Origin: an uncultured Sediminibacterium sp.
GTDB taxonomy: Bacteria; Bacteroidota; Bacteroidia; Chitinophagales; Chitinophagaceae
Direction of reading: 5' to 3'
Assembly (NCBI RefSeq): GCF_946481145.1
Contig: NZ_CAMLMJ010000018.1
Location: 29,323 to 93,322, forward strand
DNA: 64,000 nt
Each line of letters opens with the position of its first letter. Positions within the stretch are counted from its first letter, which is position 1. The notes under the pieces are model-generated. The model had not been told where the DNA came from. It did not search any database and saw only the letters and a list, made by a program, of their open reading frames with translations. The translations under genes and the position numbers were made by a program. This document shows, in pieces, positions 17,939-26,713 of this stretch.

Positions 17939-19000
17939 TTAGTTTCTTTCTACACTATACCAATCCTGCATGGCATCTACCAATACAGTATTTTCTTTTT
18001 CTGAACCAATGGTAATGCGCAAGCAATCTTCACAAAGTGCCACATTACTTCTATCCCTGAGCACGATCCCCTTTGTAAGGAGAAAATCATAAATCTTTCT
18101 GGCATCTTTGATTTTTACCAGGATGAAATTGGCATCGGATGGATATACTTTCTCTACCGTAGGCATCGATTCAAATACTTCTGCCAAAGCGCCACGCATA
18201 TCTACCAATATTTTAATCATATCATTCACCTGCCCTACTTCTTCCAGTGCTTTCAAAACCAGTTCCTGTGTGGCCTGATTGATATTATATGGAGGCTTTA
18301 CCTTATTCATCAATTCAATGATTGACTGTGAGGCAAATGCCATACCCAGTCTTAAGCCGGCTAGTCCCCAGGCTTTACTCAAAGTCTGCAATACTACCAG
18401 GTTGGGGTATTCAACCAATTCCTGCACAAAAGATTTTTGTTGTGCAAAATTGATATAGGCTTCATCCACCACTACAATGCCATTGAAGTTGTTCAGCACC
18501 ATTTCGATATCCGTTCTGTTGAGTGAATTACCGGTTGGATTATTTGGCGAACATAGCCAGATGATTTTGGTATTTGCATCTATTAGGTTCTCCAGATGAA
18601 CAAGATCAAGTTGAAAATCGGGTAACAGCGGAGCTTTCCTTATTTCAACATCATTGATATTGGCACTCACTTCATACATGCCATAAGTCGGCGGACAAAT
18701 AATAATATTATCCTTACCCGGCTCGCAGAAACAACGGAAAAGTATATCGATACATTCATCACTGCCATTACCTAAAAAAATATGCTCCGGGGCGATGCCT
18801 TTTATTTTTGAAAGCTGCTGTTTAACTGCCTGCTGGTGCGGGTCGGGATAACGGTTATACCATTTGGTGAGTGGCGATCCCAGGCTGTTTTCATTGGCGT
18901 CGAGAAAAACTTTTGCTTCACCACTAAATTCATCTCTTGCCGACGAATAGGGTTTTAGTGCTTTTATATTGGCTCGTATAAGATTGTCAAGGTTAAACAT
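17939..19000 (-). CDS. hisC: HisC, histidinol-phosphate aminotransferase
   Basis: 353 aa, class II PLP aminotransferase fold. KVFLDANENSLGSP is the family's substrate-binding start, FLGNGSDECIDIL the cofactor loop, WLCSPNNPTGN the conserved Asn block and TLSKAWGLAGLRLG carries the PLP lysine. It converts imidazole-acetol phosphate to histidinol phosphate. It follows hisD with a 20-bp gap in the his operon. Confidence 0.95.
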   Translation of the reverse strand: MFNLDNLIRANIKALKPYSSARDEFSGEAKVFLDANENSLGSPLTKWYNRYPDPHQQAVKQQLSKIKGIAPEHIFLGNGSDECIDILFRCFCEPGKDNIIICPPTYGMYEVSANINDVEIRKAPLLPDFQLDLVHLENLIDANTKIIWLCSPNNPTGNSLNRTDIEMVLNNFNGIVVVDEAYINFAQQKSFVQELVEYPNLVVLQTLSKAWGLAGLRLGMAFASQSIIELMNKVKPPYNINQATQELVLKALEEVGQVNDMIKILVDMRGALAEVFESMPTVEKVYPSDANFILVKIKDARKIYDFLLTKGIVLRDRSNVALCEDCLRITIGSEKENTVLVDAMQDWYSVERN

Positions 19001-19020
19001 ATATAACTGACTTATAAATT

Positions 19021-20298
19021 TTAAATCGATTGTCTGATGAGTACGGCATTTTTATGCGCGTCTAATCCTTCTGCGGCGGCCATGGTTACTACTGTATTCG
19101 CAATTGCATTCAACCCTTCTTTGCTGAGTTTCTGGTAGGTTATTTTTTTAACAAACGCATCTACACTCACGCCGCTATATGCTTTGGCAAAACCATTGGT
19201 GGGAAGGGTATGGTTAGTGCCACTGGCATAATCACCTACGCTTTCGGGAGAATAGTTCCCCAAAAAAACAGATCCGGCATTGATGATTTTATCGGCGATC
19301 CATTCATCTTCCTTACAGGAAATGATGAGGTGTTCTGCTGCATAATCGTTCACCAGGTCAATGGCTTCATTGATATCACGCAAGAGAATGGACGTACTGT
19401 TTGCAAGTGCTTTGATTGCTATATCTTTTCTTGGAAGCAATGCCAGTTGCTTATCCAGTTCTGCATTAACCGCATCAAGTAATGCTGCATCGGTACTTAC
19501 CAGTAACACCTGACTATCTGTACCATGTTCTGCCTGACTCAACAAATCAGCCGCCACAAATGCAGGGTTGGCAGTATCATCGGCCAATACACATACTTCA
19601 CTTGGGCCCGCAGGCATATCGATGGCAATACCATTTTGTTGTATCAATTGTTTGGCACAGGTAACATACTGGTTACCGGGACCAAATATTTTATATACCT
19701 GTGGTACACTTTCGGTACCAAAGGCCATGGCTGCAATTGCCTGTACACCACCGATGGTGAAAATGCGGGTGATCCCCACCAGGTTAGCAGCATATACAAT
19801 CGCCGGATTTAATTTCCCATTTTTATCAGGAGGAGAACATAGAATAATTTCTTTACAGCCTGCAATCTGTGCAGGTATACCTAACATGAGTATGGTGGAG
19901 AAAAGCGGAGCAGTTCCTCCAGGAATATATAAGCCTACTTTTTCAATCCCTACTGATTTTCTCCAGCAACGAACTCCCTTCATGGTTTCCACCACTTCCA
20001 CAGGGGCTTTTTGCTGTTCATGGAAAACACGGATATTATGTGCAGCCTGTTTAATAGCACGTTTCAGGTCATCGGGCACGAGCTGAATAGCAGTTGCAAT
20101 GGCATCCTCACTCATTTCGAGCGAATCAAGTTGTACACCATCGAACTGACGGGTAAACTGAAGCACTGCTTTATCGCCATCCTGTTTAACTACATCCATA
20201 ACAGCTTTCACCTGCTGCTGCAAAGTTGCAGTGTCTATCACCGGTCTTTGCAGTAATGCCGGCCATTGAGATCGCGATGGAAATTCAATACGTTTCAT
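19021..20298 (-). CDS. hisD: HisD, histidinol dehydrogenase
   Basis: 425 aa, the normal family length. Blocks: YIPGGTAPLFSTILMLGIPA, TIGGVQAIAAMAFGT, KIFGPGNQYVTCAKQ, DMPAGPSEV, LSQAEHGTDSQ (zinc and catalytic region) and NYSPESVGDYASGTNHTLPT. It performs the two last NAD-dependent oxidations to histidine. It is 9 bp downstream of hisG. Confidence 0.96.
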   Translation of the reverse strand: MKRIEFPSRSQWPALLQRPVIDTATLQQQVKAVMDVVKQDGDKAVLQFTRQFDGVQLDSLEMSEDAIATAIQLVPDDLKRAIKQAAHNIRVFHEQQKAPVEVVETMKGVRCWRKSVGIEKVGLYIPGGTAPLFSTILMLGIPAQIAGCKEIILCSPPDKNGKLNPAIVYAANLVGITRIFTIGGVQAIAAMAFGTESVPQVYKIFGPGNQYVTCAKQLIQQNGIAIDMPAGPSEVCVLADDTANPAFVAADLLSQAEHGTDSQVLLVSTDAALLDAVNAELDKQLALLPRKDIAIKALANSTSILLRDINEAIDLVNDYAAEHLIISCKEDEWIADKIINAGSVFLGNYSPESVGDYASGTNHTLPTNGFAKAYSGVSVDAFVKKITYQKLSKEGLNAIANTVVTMAAAEGLDAHKNAVLIRQSI

Positions 20299-20307
20299 AA
20301 GCTTTTC

Positions 20308-21162
20308 TTAAACGATCATTTTTTCAATAGGTACAACTAATATTCCTTGTGCGCCGGCCGCTTTCAGTTGTTCAATGATATCCCAGAAATCATTTTCATT
20401 GAGTACACTGTGCACACTGCTCCATCCGGGATCGGCAAGGGGTAACACTGTTGGACTTTTCATCCCCGGCAACAGGCCGATAATCTCTTTCAGTTTATCA
20501 TTGGGTGCATTGAGCAGAATATATTTATTGTTCTTCGCTTTCTTAACCGATTGAATACGGAACAATAGTCTGTCTATCAGTTGCACTTTTGCTGCATCGA
20601 GTTCATTATTACGAATCAGCACAGCCTGTGATTGAAGAATGGTTTCTGTTTCCTGTAACCCATTCATGAAGAGTGTGGAACCGCTGCTTACCAGGTCGCA
20701 GATAGCATCTGCCAAACCTATACCAGGCGCAATTTCAACGCTACCGCTGATTTCATGTATTTCGGCATTCACTCCTTTTTCTTTCAGAAAAGCATCTACA
20801 ATAACCGGATAGCTGGTGGCAATTCTTTTTCCTTCCAGGAAAGAAGCATCCGTATATTTCTCTCCCTTGCGAATAGCCATGCTTAACCTGCATTTGCCGA
20901 ATCCCAGTTTTTCAACTACCGAAACTTTTTTCTTTTTTTCATACACTACATTCTCACCTACAAATCCAATATCGGCAACGCCATCTTCTACATATTGTGG
21001 GATATCATCATCACGCAGGAAATATACTTCCAGCGGGAAGTTAGAAGCTTCCGCTTTGAGTTTGTTCACCCCATTACTGATGTCGATGCCACATTCCTTC
21101 AACAAACGAATGGAATCATCGTGTAAACGACCACTTTTCTGGATTGCAAGTTTTAGTTTCAT
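20308..21162 (-). CDS. hisG: HisG, ATP phosphoribosyltransferase (long form)
   Basis: 284 aa. LKLAIQKSGRLHDDS is the start of the catalytic domain, and ADAICDLVSSGSTL the PRPP-binding loop. The ~75 C-terminal residues (LLNAPNDKLKEIIGLLPGM ... GAQGILVVPIEKMI) form the regulatory domain that binds histidine, so this is the long HisG that needs no HisZ. It is the first enzyme of histidine synthesis and the first structural gene of the operon, placed directly after the attenuator. Confidence 0.96.
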   Translation of the reverse strand: MKLKLAIQKSGRLHDDSIRLLKECGIDISNGVNKLKAEASNFPLEVYFLRDDDIPQYVEDGVADIGFVGENVVYEKKKKVSVVEKLGFGKCRLSMAIRKGEKYTDASFLEGKRIATSYPVIVDAFLKEKGVNAEIHEISGSVEIAPGIGLADAICDLVSSGSTLFMNGLQETETILQSQAVLIRNNELDAAKVQLIDRLLFRIQSVKKAKNNKYILLNAPNDKLKEIIGLLPGMKSPTVLPLADPGWSSVHSVLNENDFWDIIEQLKAAGAQGILVVPIEKMIV

Positions 21163-21180
21163 ACTACTGTGTTTAAAGTA

Positions 21181-21255
21181 AAAAGGGCCTACCTGTCGGT
21201 AAGCCCTTTAATGTTTATGATCAATACATAACACCAACAGCCTACCCTCTGGGTA
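21181..21255 (-). promoter_or_regulatory. his operon transcription attenuator
   Basis: Read on the minus strand: segment 1 TACCC (21251-21255) pairs with GGGTA (21243-21247) inside the leader peptide gene. Segment 2 GGTAGGC (21240-21246) can instead pair over 7 bp (one G-U) with segment 3 GCTTACC (21198-21204). Segment 3 is also the 5' part of a terminator stem (21182-21209, loop 21194-21197) followed by UUUU. A ribosome stalled on the His codons would cover segment 1 and favour the 2:3 antiterminator; one reaching the stop codon would cover segment 2 and let the terminator form. This is the classic attenuation logic. Confidence 0.88.
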
Positions 21256-21292
21256 AGTAATGATGATGGTGGATATGTACAAATTGTTTCAT
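21242..21292 (-). CDS. hisL: His operon leader peptide
   Basis: A 16-residue ORF, MKQFVHIHHHHYLPRG, with five His codons in six positions including four in a row. Its stop codon lies within segment 2 of the attenuator. It is too short for normal gene callers. Position, composition and the flanking structures all point to a histidine-sensing leader, as known in enterobacterial his operons. Confidence 0.93.
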   Translation of the reverse strand: MKQFVHIHHHHYLPRG

Positions 21293-21299
21293 GAGGATG

Positions 21300-21331
21300 C
21301 AAAAATACATGCTGCCACCGTTATCGGCAAA
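21300..21331 (-). promoter_or_regulatory. Bacteroidota-type promoter of the his operon
   Basis: TTTG at 21328-21331 (-33) and TATTTTTG at 21300-21307 (-7, TAnnTTTG) are separated by 20 nt, a full match to the phylum's sigma-ABfr consensus. The expected start lies close to the leader ATG at 21292, so the leader mRNA would be nearly leaderless. Confidence 0.8.
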
Positions 21332-21410
21332 TTTTTTTCACCCGGCCATCCATTTGAGGTGCAGAACTAAATAGGATTAACTAACTTCCCCTCTCCCAAA
21401 CCTGTACTAC

Positions 21411-22184
21411 ATGCTAAAAACAAGCCTGTTACTGTTTTTTTTACTAAGCTCCTGTTTATCATTTGGCCAGAAGGGAAAATTGGTCTGGCAGGATGAATTT
21501 TCGGTTAATGGATTACCCGATTCTACTAAATGGAACTACGATGTAGGTGGACATGGCTGGGGTAACAATGAATTACAATATTATACATCAAAACAATTAC
21601 GCAATGCCCGGGTGGAAAACGGCTTCTTGATCATAGAAGCGCATAAAGAAAAAATGGGCGACAATAACTACACATCCGCCCGTTTGGTTACCAAGGGCAA
21701 GGGCGATTGGAAATATGGACGAATAGAAGTACGCGCCAAATTACCCAAAGGCCTGGGCACCTGGCCTGCCATCTGGATGCTGGGTACCACTCCAAAAATA
21801 ACCTGGCCCGATGATGGTGAAATTGATATCATGGAACATGTAGGTTATAACCAGGGCACCATTCATGCATCCGCACATACCAAAAAATATTTTCACAGTA
21901 TCGGCACCCAAAAAACAGCCACCGTTTCAGTTCCTGATTGCAGTGATAGCTTTCATGTGTACAAACTCGAATGGGATGCCGAAACCATCACCGTATTTGT
22001 AGACAACAAACCTTATTTCACTTATAAAAACGAACACACCGGAAATGATGCCTGGCCATTCGATAAACCCTTCCACCTCCTGCTGAATATTGCAGTTGGC
22101 GGATCATGGGGTGGACAAAAAGGGGTGGATGAAAGCGTTTATCCCCAGCGGATGTTAGTGGATTATGTGAGGGTGTATCAGTGA
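21411..22184 (+). CDS. GH16 beta-glucanase, secreted
   Basis: 257 aa. Signal peptide MLKTSLLLFFLLSS..SFG, then one GH16 domain starting LVWQDEF. The catalytic motif DGEIDIMEHVG gives Glu137, Asp139 and Glu142. WPAIWMLG and FHLLLNIAVGGSWGG are further family blocks. The fold suits laminarinase-type cleavage of beta-1,3(-1,4)-glucans. It diverges from the his operon and has no carbohydrate-binding module. Confidence 0.92.
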   Translation: MLKTSLLLFFLLSSCLSFGQKGKLVWQDEFSVNGLPDSTKWNYDVGGHGWGNNELQYYTSKQLRNARVENGFLIIEAHKEKMGDNNYTSARLVTKGKGDWKYGRIEVRAKLPKGLGTWPAIWMLGTTPKITWPDDGEIDIMEHVGYNQGTIHASAHTKKYFHSIGTQKTATVSVPDCSDSFHVYKLEWDAETITVFVDNKPYFTYKNEHTGNDAWPFDKPFHLLLNIAVGGSWGGQKGVDESVYPQRMLVDYVRVYQ

Positions 22185-22187
22185 GGA

Positions 22188-22532
22188 GTCCGAAAGTCCG
22201 GAAGACCGAAAGATGGTTTACTTGACTAGGTAATTAAAAATAAATTCTCTGTCTCCCGGACTTTCGGACTTCGGACTTCGGACTTTCGGACTGTGAAAAC
22301 AGAAAGACCGAAAGTCCAGGAGTCGGGAAGTCCGGAAGATGGTTTACTTGGCTAAAAAAATAAAAATAAATTCTCTATCTCCCGGACTTTCGGACTTCGG
22401 ACTTTCGGACTGTGAAAACAGAAAGACCGAAAGTCCGGGAGTCGGGAAGTCCGGAAGATGGTTTACATGACTAAGAAATCAAAAATAAATTCTCTGTCTC
22501 CCGGACTTTCGGACCCCGGACTCTCGGACTAA
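22188..22532. repeat. Three ~120-bp tandem units made of CGGACTT heptamer arms
   Basis: This fills the gap between two + strand genes. Units begin AGATGGTTTAC at 22211, 22337 and 22456 (periods 126 and 119). Each joins GTCCGGAAG-type words, a short AT-rich spacer ending TAAATTCTCT, and a run of CGGACTT words that can pair back. The first unit is longer than the second by exactly one 7-nt word. No gene is seen here. Confidence 0.9.
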
Positions 22533-22571
22533 AAAAAATATCCAAATCAACAATTCATAAATCAACCAATC

Positions 22572-24980
22572 ATGAAAAAATGGCTCCTAAGTTGTCTGCT
22601 GCTTTGCACTACTGCATTGTTTGCGCAGGATGACAATACCTATCGAACACCAGTTAAAGAAGTGATGGAACTATTATTGGCAAAACCAACCCCATCAGTT
22701 AGTATTGACGGTAAAGCCGAGTGGATGTTATTGAGTGAACGCAATAGTTATCCTACGGTGGAAGAATTGGGACAGCCTGAATTACGCGTGGCTGGCCTGC
22801 GGATAAATCCCAATAACTTTTCACCCAGCAGACAAAATTTCATCAACAATTTCACCTTGCAGAATATCAAAACCGGACAAAGCATTCAGGTGCAGGGATT
22901 ACCTGCCAATATGCTTGCGGGTAATGTGAGTTGGAACCCTTCTGAAACTAAAATCGCTTTTACCAATACAACCGGCACCAGGGTAGATTTATATATGATT
23001 GATATAGCAGGAAGAAGAACATTCAAAATAAATAAGCAGCCTTTGAATACCGTGCTTGGTACATCTTATACCTGGGTAGATGATAATACCATCATTTATA
23101 AATCTGCCACACAATCGGCTGCCAATGCACCTAAAAAACCTATTACCCCTAAAGGACCAACCATTCAGCAGAACCTTGGTAAGGCGGCACCTAGTCCTAC
23201 CTACCAGGATCTGATCAAATCGCCCTATGATGAACAGTTGTTTGAATTTTATGCAACCGGACAACTTATTCAAAATAAAAATGGGGTGGAAACCGTACTT
23301 GGCAAGCCTGCTATAGTATCAACATTTAGTTTATCTCCCGATAAAAAATATATGATGGTAAGGACAATTCGTAAGCCATTCTCTTATCTGGTAACTGCCA
23401 ATGGTTTCCCTTCAACCATTACCATCAACGACCTAACGGGTAAAGTGGTGAAAGTGTTAGCTGAATTACCTTCTTCTGAAGGAACACCATCAGGTTACGA
23501 TAACACCCAAAATGTACCAAGGGGTTTCGACTGGCGTGATGATGAAGCAGCTACCATTACCTGGGCAAAGCCTTTGGATAGCGGTCTTATTAAAAAGCAA
23601 GTTGAGTACCATGATGCGGTGTATGCATTAAGTGCTCCATTCACCGGAGAAGCAAAAGAACTGTTCAAAACAAAAACACGTTATGCAGGAACTACCTGGG
23701 GCAATGAAACACTTGCATTGGTTCAGGAAGTATTAAGGTCTAAACAAACCATTCGTGTAAGCAGGTTCAACAGCAGCACGGGTTCACTCGAAGTATTAAT
23801 TGAAAGAAACCAAACCGACGCTTATAACAACCCTGGTTCACCTGTTTTAACACGCAATAAATTTGGCAGACCAACTATTCAAACAACAGACAATGGCACC
23901 AAAATTTTGATGAACAATACAACAGGTGCATCAGCAAAAGGAGATCTGCCATTCCTCGCTAAATTCGATCTGGCTACTAAAAAGAATGAAATCATCTGGC
24001 GTTGTCAGGAAGGTGTGTATGAAACGGTAAACGATGTAATCGATGCAGATAAACTGGTATTATTAACCAGAAGAGAATCGCAAACAGAAGTACCTAATTA
24101 TTATATCAAGAACTTAGTATTACGTGTGGCCGATAAAGCCATTACTAATTTTACCAATCCATATCCACAACTGGAAGGGGTGAAAAAAGAAAAAGTAAAA
24201 TACAAAAGAGCAGATGGCGTAGACCTTACCGGTGATCTATACCTGCCCAAAGGTTACAACAAAGAAAAAGATGGTCCGCTGCCGCTGATTATGTGGGCAT
24301 ATCCGAGAGAGTTTAACAGTGCAGCCGATGCCGCACAGATACGTGGTAGTCAGTACCGTTTTACTACACTTAGCTGGGGTTCACCAATTTTCTATGTAAC
24401 CCAGGGCTATGCTGTATTAGACAATGCAGAAATGCCAATTGTAGCTACCGCTGCAGATAAAAAGCCCAACGACGATTTTATTGCACAGCTAAAACTGAAT
24501 GCAGAAGCGGCTATCAATCATCTATCCGGATTAGGTATTGCCGATAAAAATCGTGTTGGTGTAGGCGGACATAGCTATGGTGCTTTCATGACAGCTCACC
24601 TCCTTGCCCATACCAACTTATTTAAAGCAGGTATTGCCAGAAGTGGTGCCTATAACCGTACCCTCACCCCATTTGGTTTTCAGAATGAAGAGCGTACTTA
24701 CTGGCAGGCTCCTAAGTTGTATTATGATATGAGTCCATTCAGCTATGCCGACAAAATGAAAACCCCTATCCTGTTGGTACATGGCGATAGTGATGATAAT
24801 ACAGGTACTTATCCCATCAACAGCGAACGCCTCTATGCTGCCATTAAAGGCCACGGCGGAACTGTTCGTTTTGTGTTCTTACCTTATGAAGCACATGGCT
24901 ATCGTGGTAAAGAGAACCTGTTGCATTTATTATGGGAACAGCAGCAGTGGCTGGATAAGTATGTGAAGGGAGCGAAGTAG
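22572..24980 (+). CDS. S9 prolyl-oligopeptidase family serine peptidase, secreted
   Basis: 802 aa. A signal peptide ends at TALFAQ. Residues about 30-530 form a beta-propeller, followed by the alpha/beta hydrolase domain. The triad is Ser668 (GGHSYGAF), Asp741 (HGDSDDNTG) and His775 (YEAHGYRGKEN). DNAEMPIV and the C-terminal layout resemble the S9D/glutamyl-endopeptidase-like group. Predicted periplasmic peptidase; specificity is not visible. It begins after the tandem repeat array. Confidence 0.9.
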   Translation: MKKWLLSCLLLCTTALFAQDDNTYRTPVKEVMELLLAKPTPSVSIDGKAEWMLLSERNSYPTVEELGQPELRVAGLRINPNNFSPSRQNFINNFTLQNIKTGQSIQVQGLPANMLAGNVSWNPSETKIAFTNTTGTRVDLYMIDIAGRRTFKINKQPLNTVLGTSYTWVDDNTIIYKSATQSAANAPKKPITPKGPTIQQNLGKAAPSPTYQDLIKSPYDEQLFEFYATGQLIQNKNGVETVLGKPAIVSTFSLSPDKKYMMVRTIRKPFSYLVTANGFPSTITINDLTGKVVKVLAELPSSEGTPSGYDNTQNVPRGFDWRDDEAATITWAKPLDSGLIKKQVEYHDAVYALSAPFTGEAKELFKTKTRYAGTTWGNETLALVQEVLRSKQTIRVSRFNSSTGSLEVLIERNQTDAYNNPGSPVLTRNKFGRPTIQTTDNGTKILMNNTTGASAKGDLPFLAKFDLATKKNEIIWRCQEGVYETVNDVIDADKLVLLTRRESQTEVPNYYIKNLVLRVADKAITNFTNPYPQLEGVKKEKVKYKRADGVDLTGDLYLPKGYNKEKDGPLPLIMWAYPREFNSAADAAQIRGSQYRFTTLSWGSPIFYVTQGYAVLDNAEMPIVATAADKKPNDDFIAQLKLNAEAAINHLSGLGIADKNRVGVGGHSYGAFMTAHLLAHTNLFKAGIARSGAYNRTLTPFGFQNEERTYWQAPKLYYDMSPFSYADKMKTPILLVHGDSDDNTGTYPINSERLYAAIKGHGGTVRFVFLPYEAHGYRGKENLLHLLWEQQQWLDKYVKGAK

Positions 24981-25002
24981 GGACTACTAGAAGAAAAAGT
25001 TA

Positions 25003-25056
25003 TTAAGCCACAGATTCACAGATTAATCGTTCATAATCTGTGCATCTGTGGCTTAA
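25003..25056. repeat. Element B palindrome (CACAGATT words), copy 1
   Basis: Two 23-nt arms with a single mismatch, built on CACAGATT repeated at 8-nt period, with an 8-nt loop. It lies between the convergent S9 peptidase and TlpA-like genes. Copies lie at 26446 and 35863. Confidence 0.88.
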
Positions 25057-25085
25057 TTATTCTCACTAAAAAACCAGCCGTTAAT

Positions 25086-25153
25086 CACTATCCAAATCTG
25101 CCATCTGACATCCCAAAATCCAAATCCGACATCCGCCATCAGACATCAGCCAT
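25086..25153. repeat. CAGACAT/CAGCCAT heptamer run, copy 1
   Basis: Words of the type CNGACAT at 7-nt period. The run crosses the end of the TlpA-like gene and supplies its TGA stop (25146-25148, minus strand). Confidence 0.82.
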
Positions 25154-26381
25154 TTCCCAGCAGTTTTTCAACCGTAGCAATAAACTCCTGCTTCAACGCA
25201 TCATGCCTGCTTCCGGTTCCTGGACCTTCAAAGCCTGCATGAATCTTGGCCACTTTGCCATCTTTACCAATGAAAATAGTAGAGGGAAAAGATTTTATTT
25301 TAGTGAGTTGCGGCAATGTTTTTTCTGTTCGCAAGGTATCTGAAACCGTTACACCTGTTACCAGCATCGGATATTGAACATCAAATCTTTTTTGAAATTT
25401 CCTGACACTGTTCACTGCGAGGTTATAGTCTTCATAATATTCATAAGCAAGCGCGACAACTTCTACGCCTTTGTCTTTATACTGCTTATAAAACGAACTT
25501 AAGAACGCTGTTTCATCCATACAATTCGGACACCAGGAACCCATGATCTGTACAATCACCACTTTGTTTTTAAACCGGTCATTGTTGATGGATACTTTTT
25601 TCCCATCCAGATCCGGAAAACTGAAATTGAGTTTTTCTTCTCCATCTTTTAAATACATAGCCGCAACATCAGGCAAACTGGCTGTATCATTTTTAATCGC
25701 TTCCCATGGTTCAATACTGGTGGCTCCGGAATAATAAAAACCATTGCTGATGGCACTGTCTTTATTGATGAAGGCTTTAAATAAATAAGCATGACTCCCA
25801 TCAAAAGTTGAAAGTTTTAGTGAGTCTCCATCCACTACTCCCTTCAGGTAACGATAGTCGCCCGTGGGTGTTATAAAAGTTCCGGTTAGTTCCGCATTGT
25901 TTTGTACAAATGTGGCGATAGCTGGTCTTGGCGAACCATCGGCTCGGAAAAAACGAACAGACCATGTGCCGGTAATATTTTTTGTTGTGGCAGCATTAAC
26001 AGTAAAGCGTTCTGTTTTATTTGCTACTGCCTCAAAAGGCATATCCAGAAAACCAGCCGAACCGGCTTTCGTCCAGATACCTTTTAAACTTCCATTACCC
26101 TCTTTCTTTAATTTAAAAGAAGATTCAAAAACCGGCATCTGCACCCATATTGAATCGCCATCGGTTCGGATATCCGTTACTTCAATTCGCTCTTCTCCAT
26201 TCTTGATAATCCAGCGAATACTATCCTTTATTTGTTGCACTTCAAAATTGAATACAATATGGTTACCATCTTCCCTTAATAACTTCCCCTGCCATTCGCC
26301 GGTTGTTAAGCTTGTATGATTGCCGGTACATGCTGCAAAAAACAATACTACTGCTGGAAATATACGTCTCATAATATTCAT
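25146..26381 (-). CDS. TlpA-like thioredoxin lipoprotein
   Basis: 411 aa. The lipobox FAAC puts the acylated Cys at 18 (counted from the first Met; Met4 is an equally good start). The N-terminal ~250 residues are beta-rich (DUF4369-like role suspected, not certain). The C-terminal thioredoxin domain has GSWCPNC with Cys284 and Cys287, and FPSTIFIGKDG with the cis-Pro. Probably a membrane-anchored periplasmic thiol-disulphide reductase. The last codons and the stop lie in a heptamer repeat. Confidence 0.88.
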   Translation of the reverse strand: MNIMRRIFPAVVLFFAACTGNHTSLTTGEWQGKLLREDGNHIVFNFEVQQIKDSIRWIIKNGEERIEVTDIRTDGDSIWVQMPVFESSFKLKKEGNGSLKGIWTKAGSAGFLDMPFEAVANKTERFTVNAATTKNITGTWSVRFFRADGSPRPAIATFVQNNAELTGTFITPTGDYRYLKGVVDGDSLKLSTFDGSHAYLFKAFINKDSAISNGFYYSGATSIEPWEAIKNDTASLPDVAAMYLKDGEEKLNFSFPDLDGKKVSINNDRFKNKVVIVQIMGSWCPNCMDETAFLSSFYKQYKDKGVEVVALAYEYYEDYNLAVNSVRKFQKRFDVQYPMLVTGVTVSDTLRTEKTLPQLTKIKSFPSTIFIGKDGKVAKIHAGFEGPGTGSRHDALKQEFIATVEKLLGNG

Positions 26382-26445
26382 TTCGGATGCGAAATTAGGA
26401 TAGTCTACTGAATAAGTGTGTTAATAAAGTCGGGGGAGCGTATTT

Positions 26446-26547
26446 TTAGCCACAGATTCACAGATTACTCATATAAAATCTGCGAACATGCGACTAAAAT
26501 CAATGGGAAACTATAGACCACAGATTATCATGAAAATCTGTGTTCCA
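26446..26547. repeat. Degenerate element B (26446-26498) and a mini element A palindrome (26519-26547)
   Basis: The left arm TAGCCACAGATTCACAGATTA is intact, but its partner (ATCTGCGAACATGCGACTAA) is decayed. Just after it, ACAGATT and AATCTGT-type arms surround TATCATGA, matching the core of element A. It lies in the divergent gap 26382-26713, which has no gene. Confidence 0.75.
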
Positions 26548-26610
26548 CTAACATCCCGCCCAATTCAAATTCTTAGAAAGTCTCACAACTTCCCAAAAGT
26601 ACCCTCCTCA

Positions 26611-26680
26611 CCAAATCTGAAATCTGCCATCTGACATCCAAAAATCCAAATCCGACATCAGCCATCAGACATCAGCCATC
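26611..26680. repeat. CAGACAT/CAGCCAT heptamer run, copy 2
   Basis: Same words and nearly the same order as the run at 25086, now 34 bp upstream of the lactonase start, so it lies near or within that gene's promoter region. Confidence 0.82.
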
Positions 26681-26713
26681 AAAATTCCCTATCTTAGGGC
26701 AAAGCCAACCCTT

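Noticed and set aside
22188..22532. Tandem units taken for a CRISPR array
   Set aside because: The units of ~120 bp are nearly identical throughout, with no unique spacers and no cas genes.
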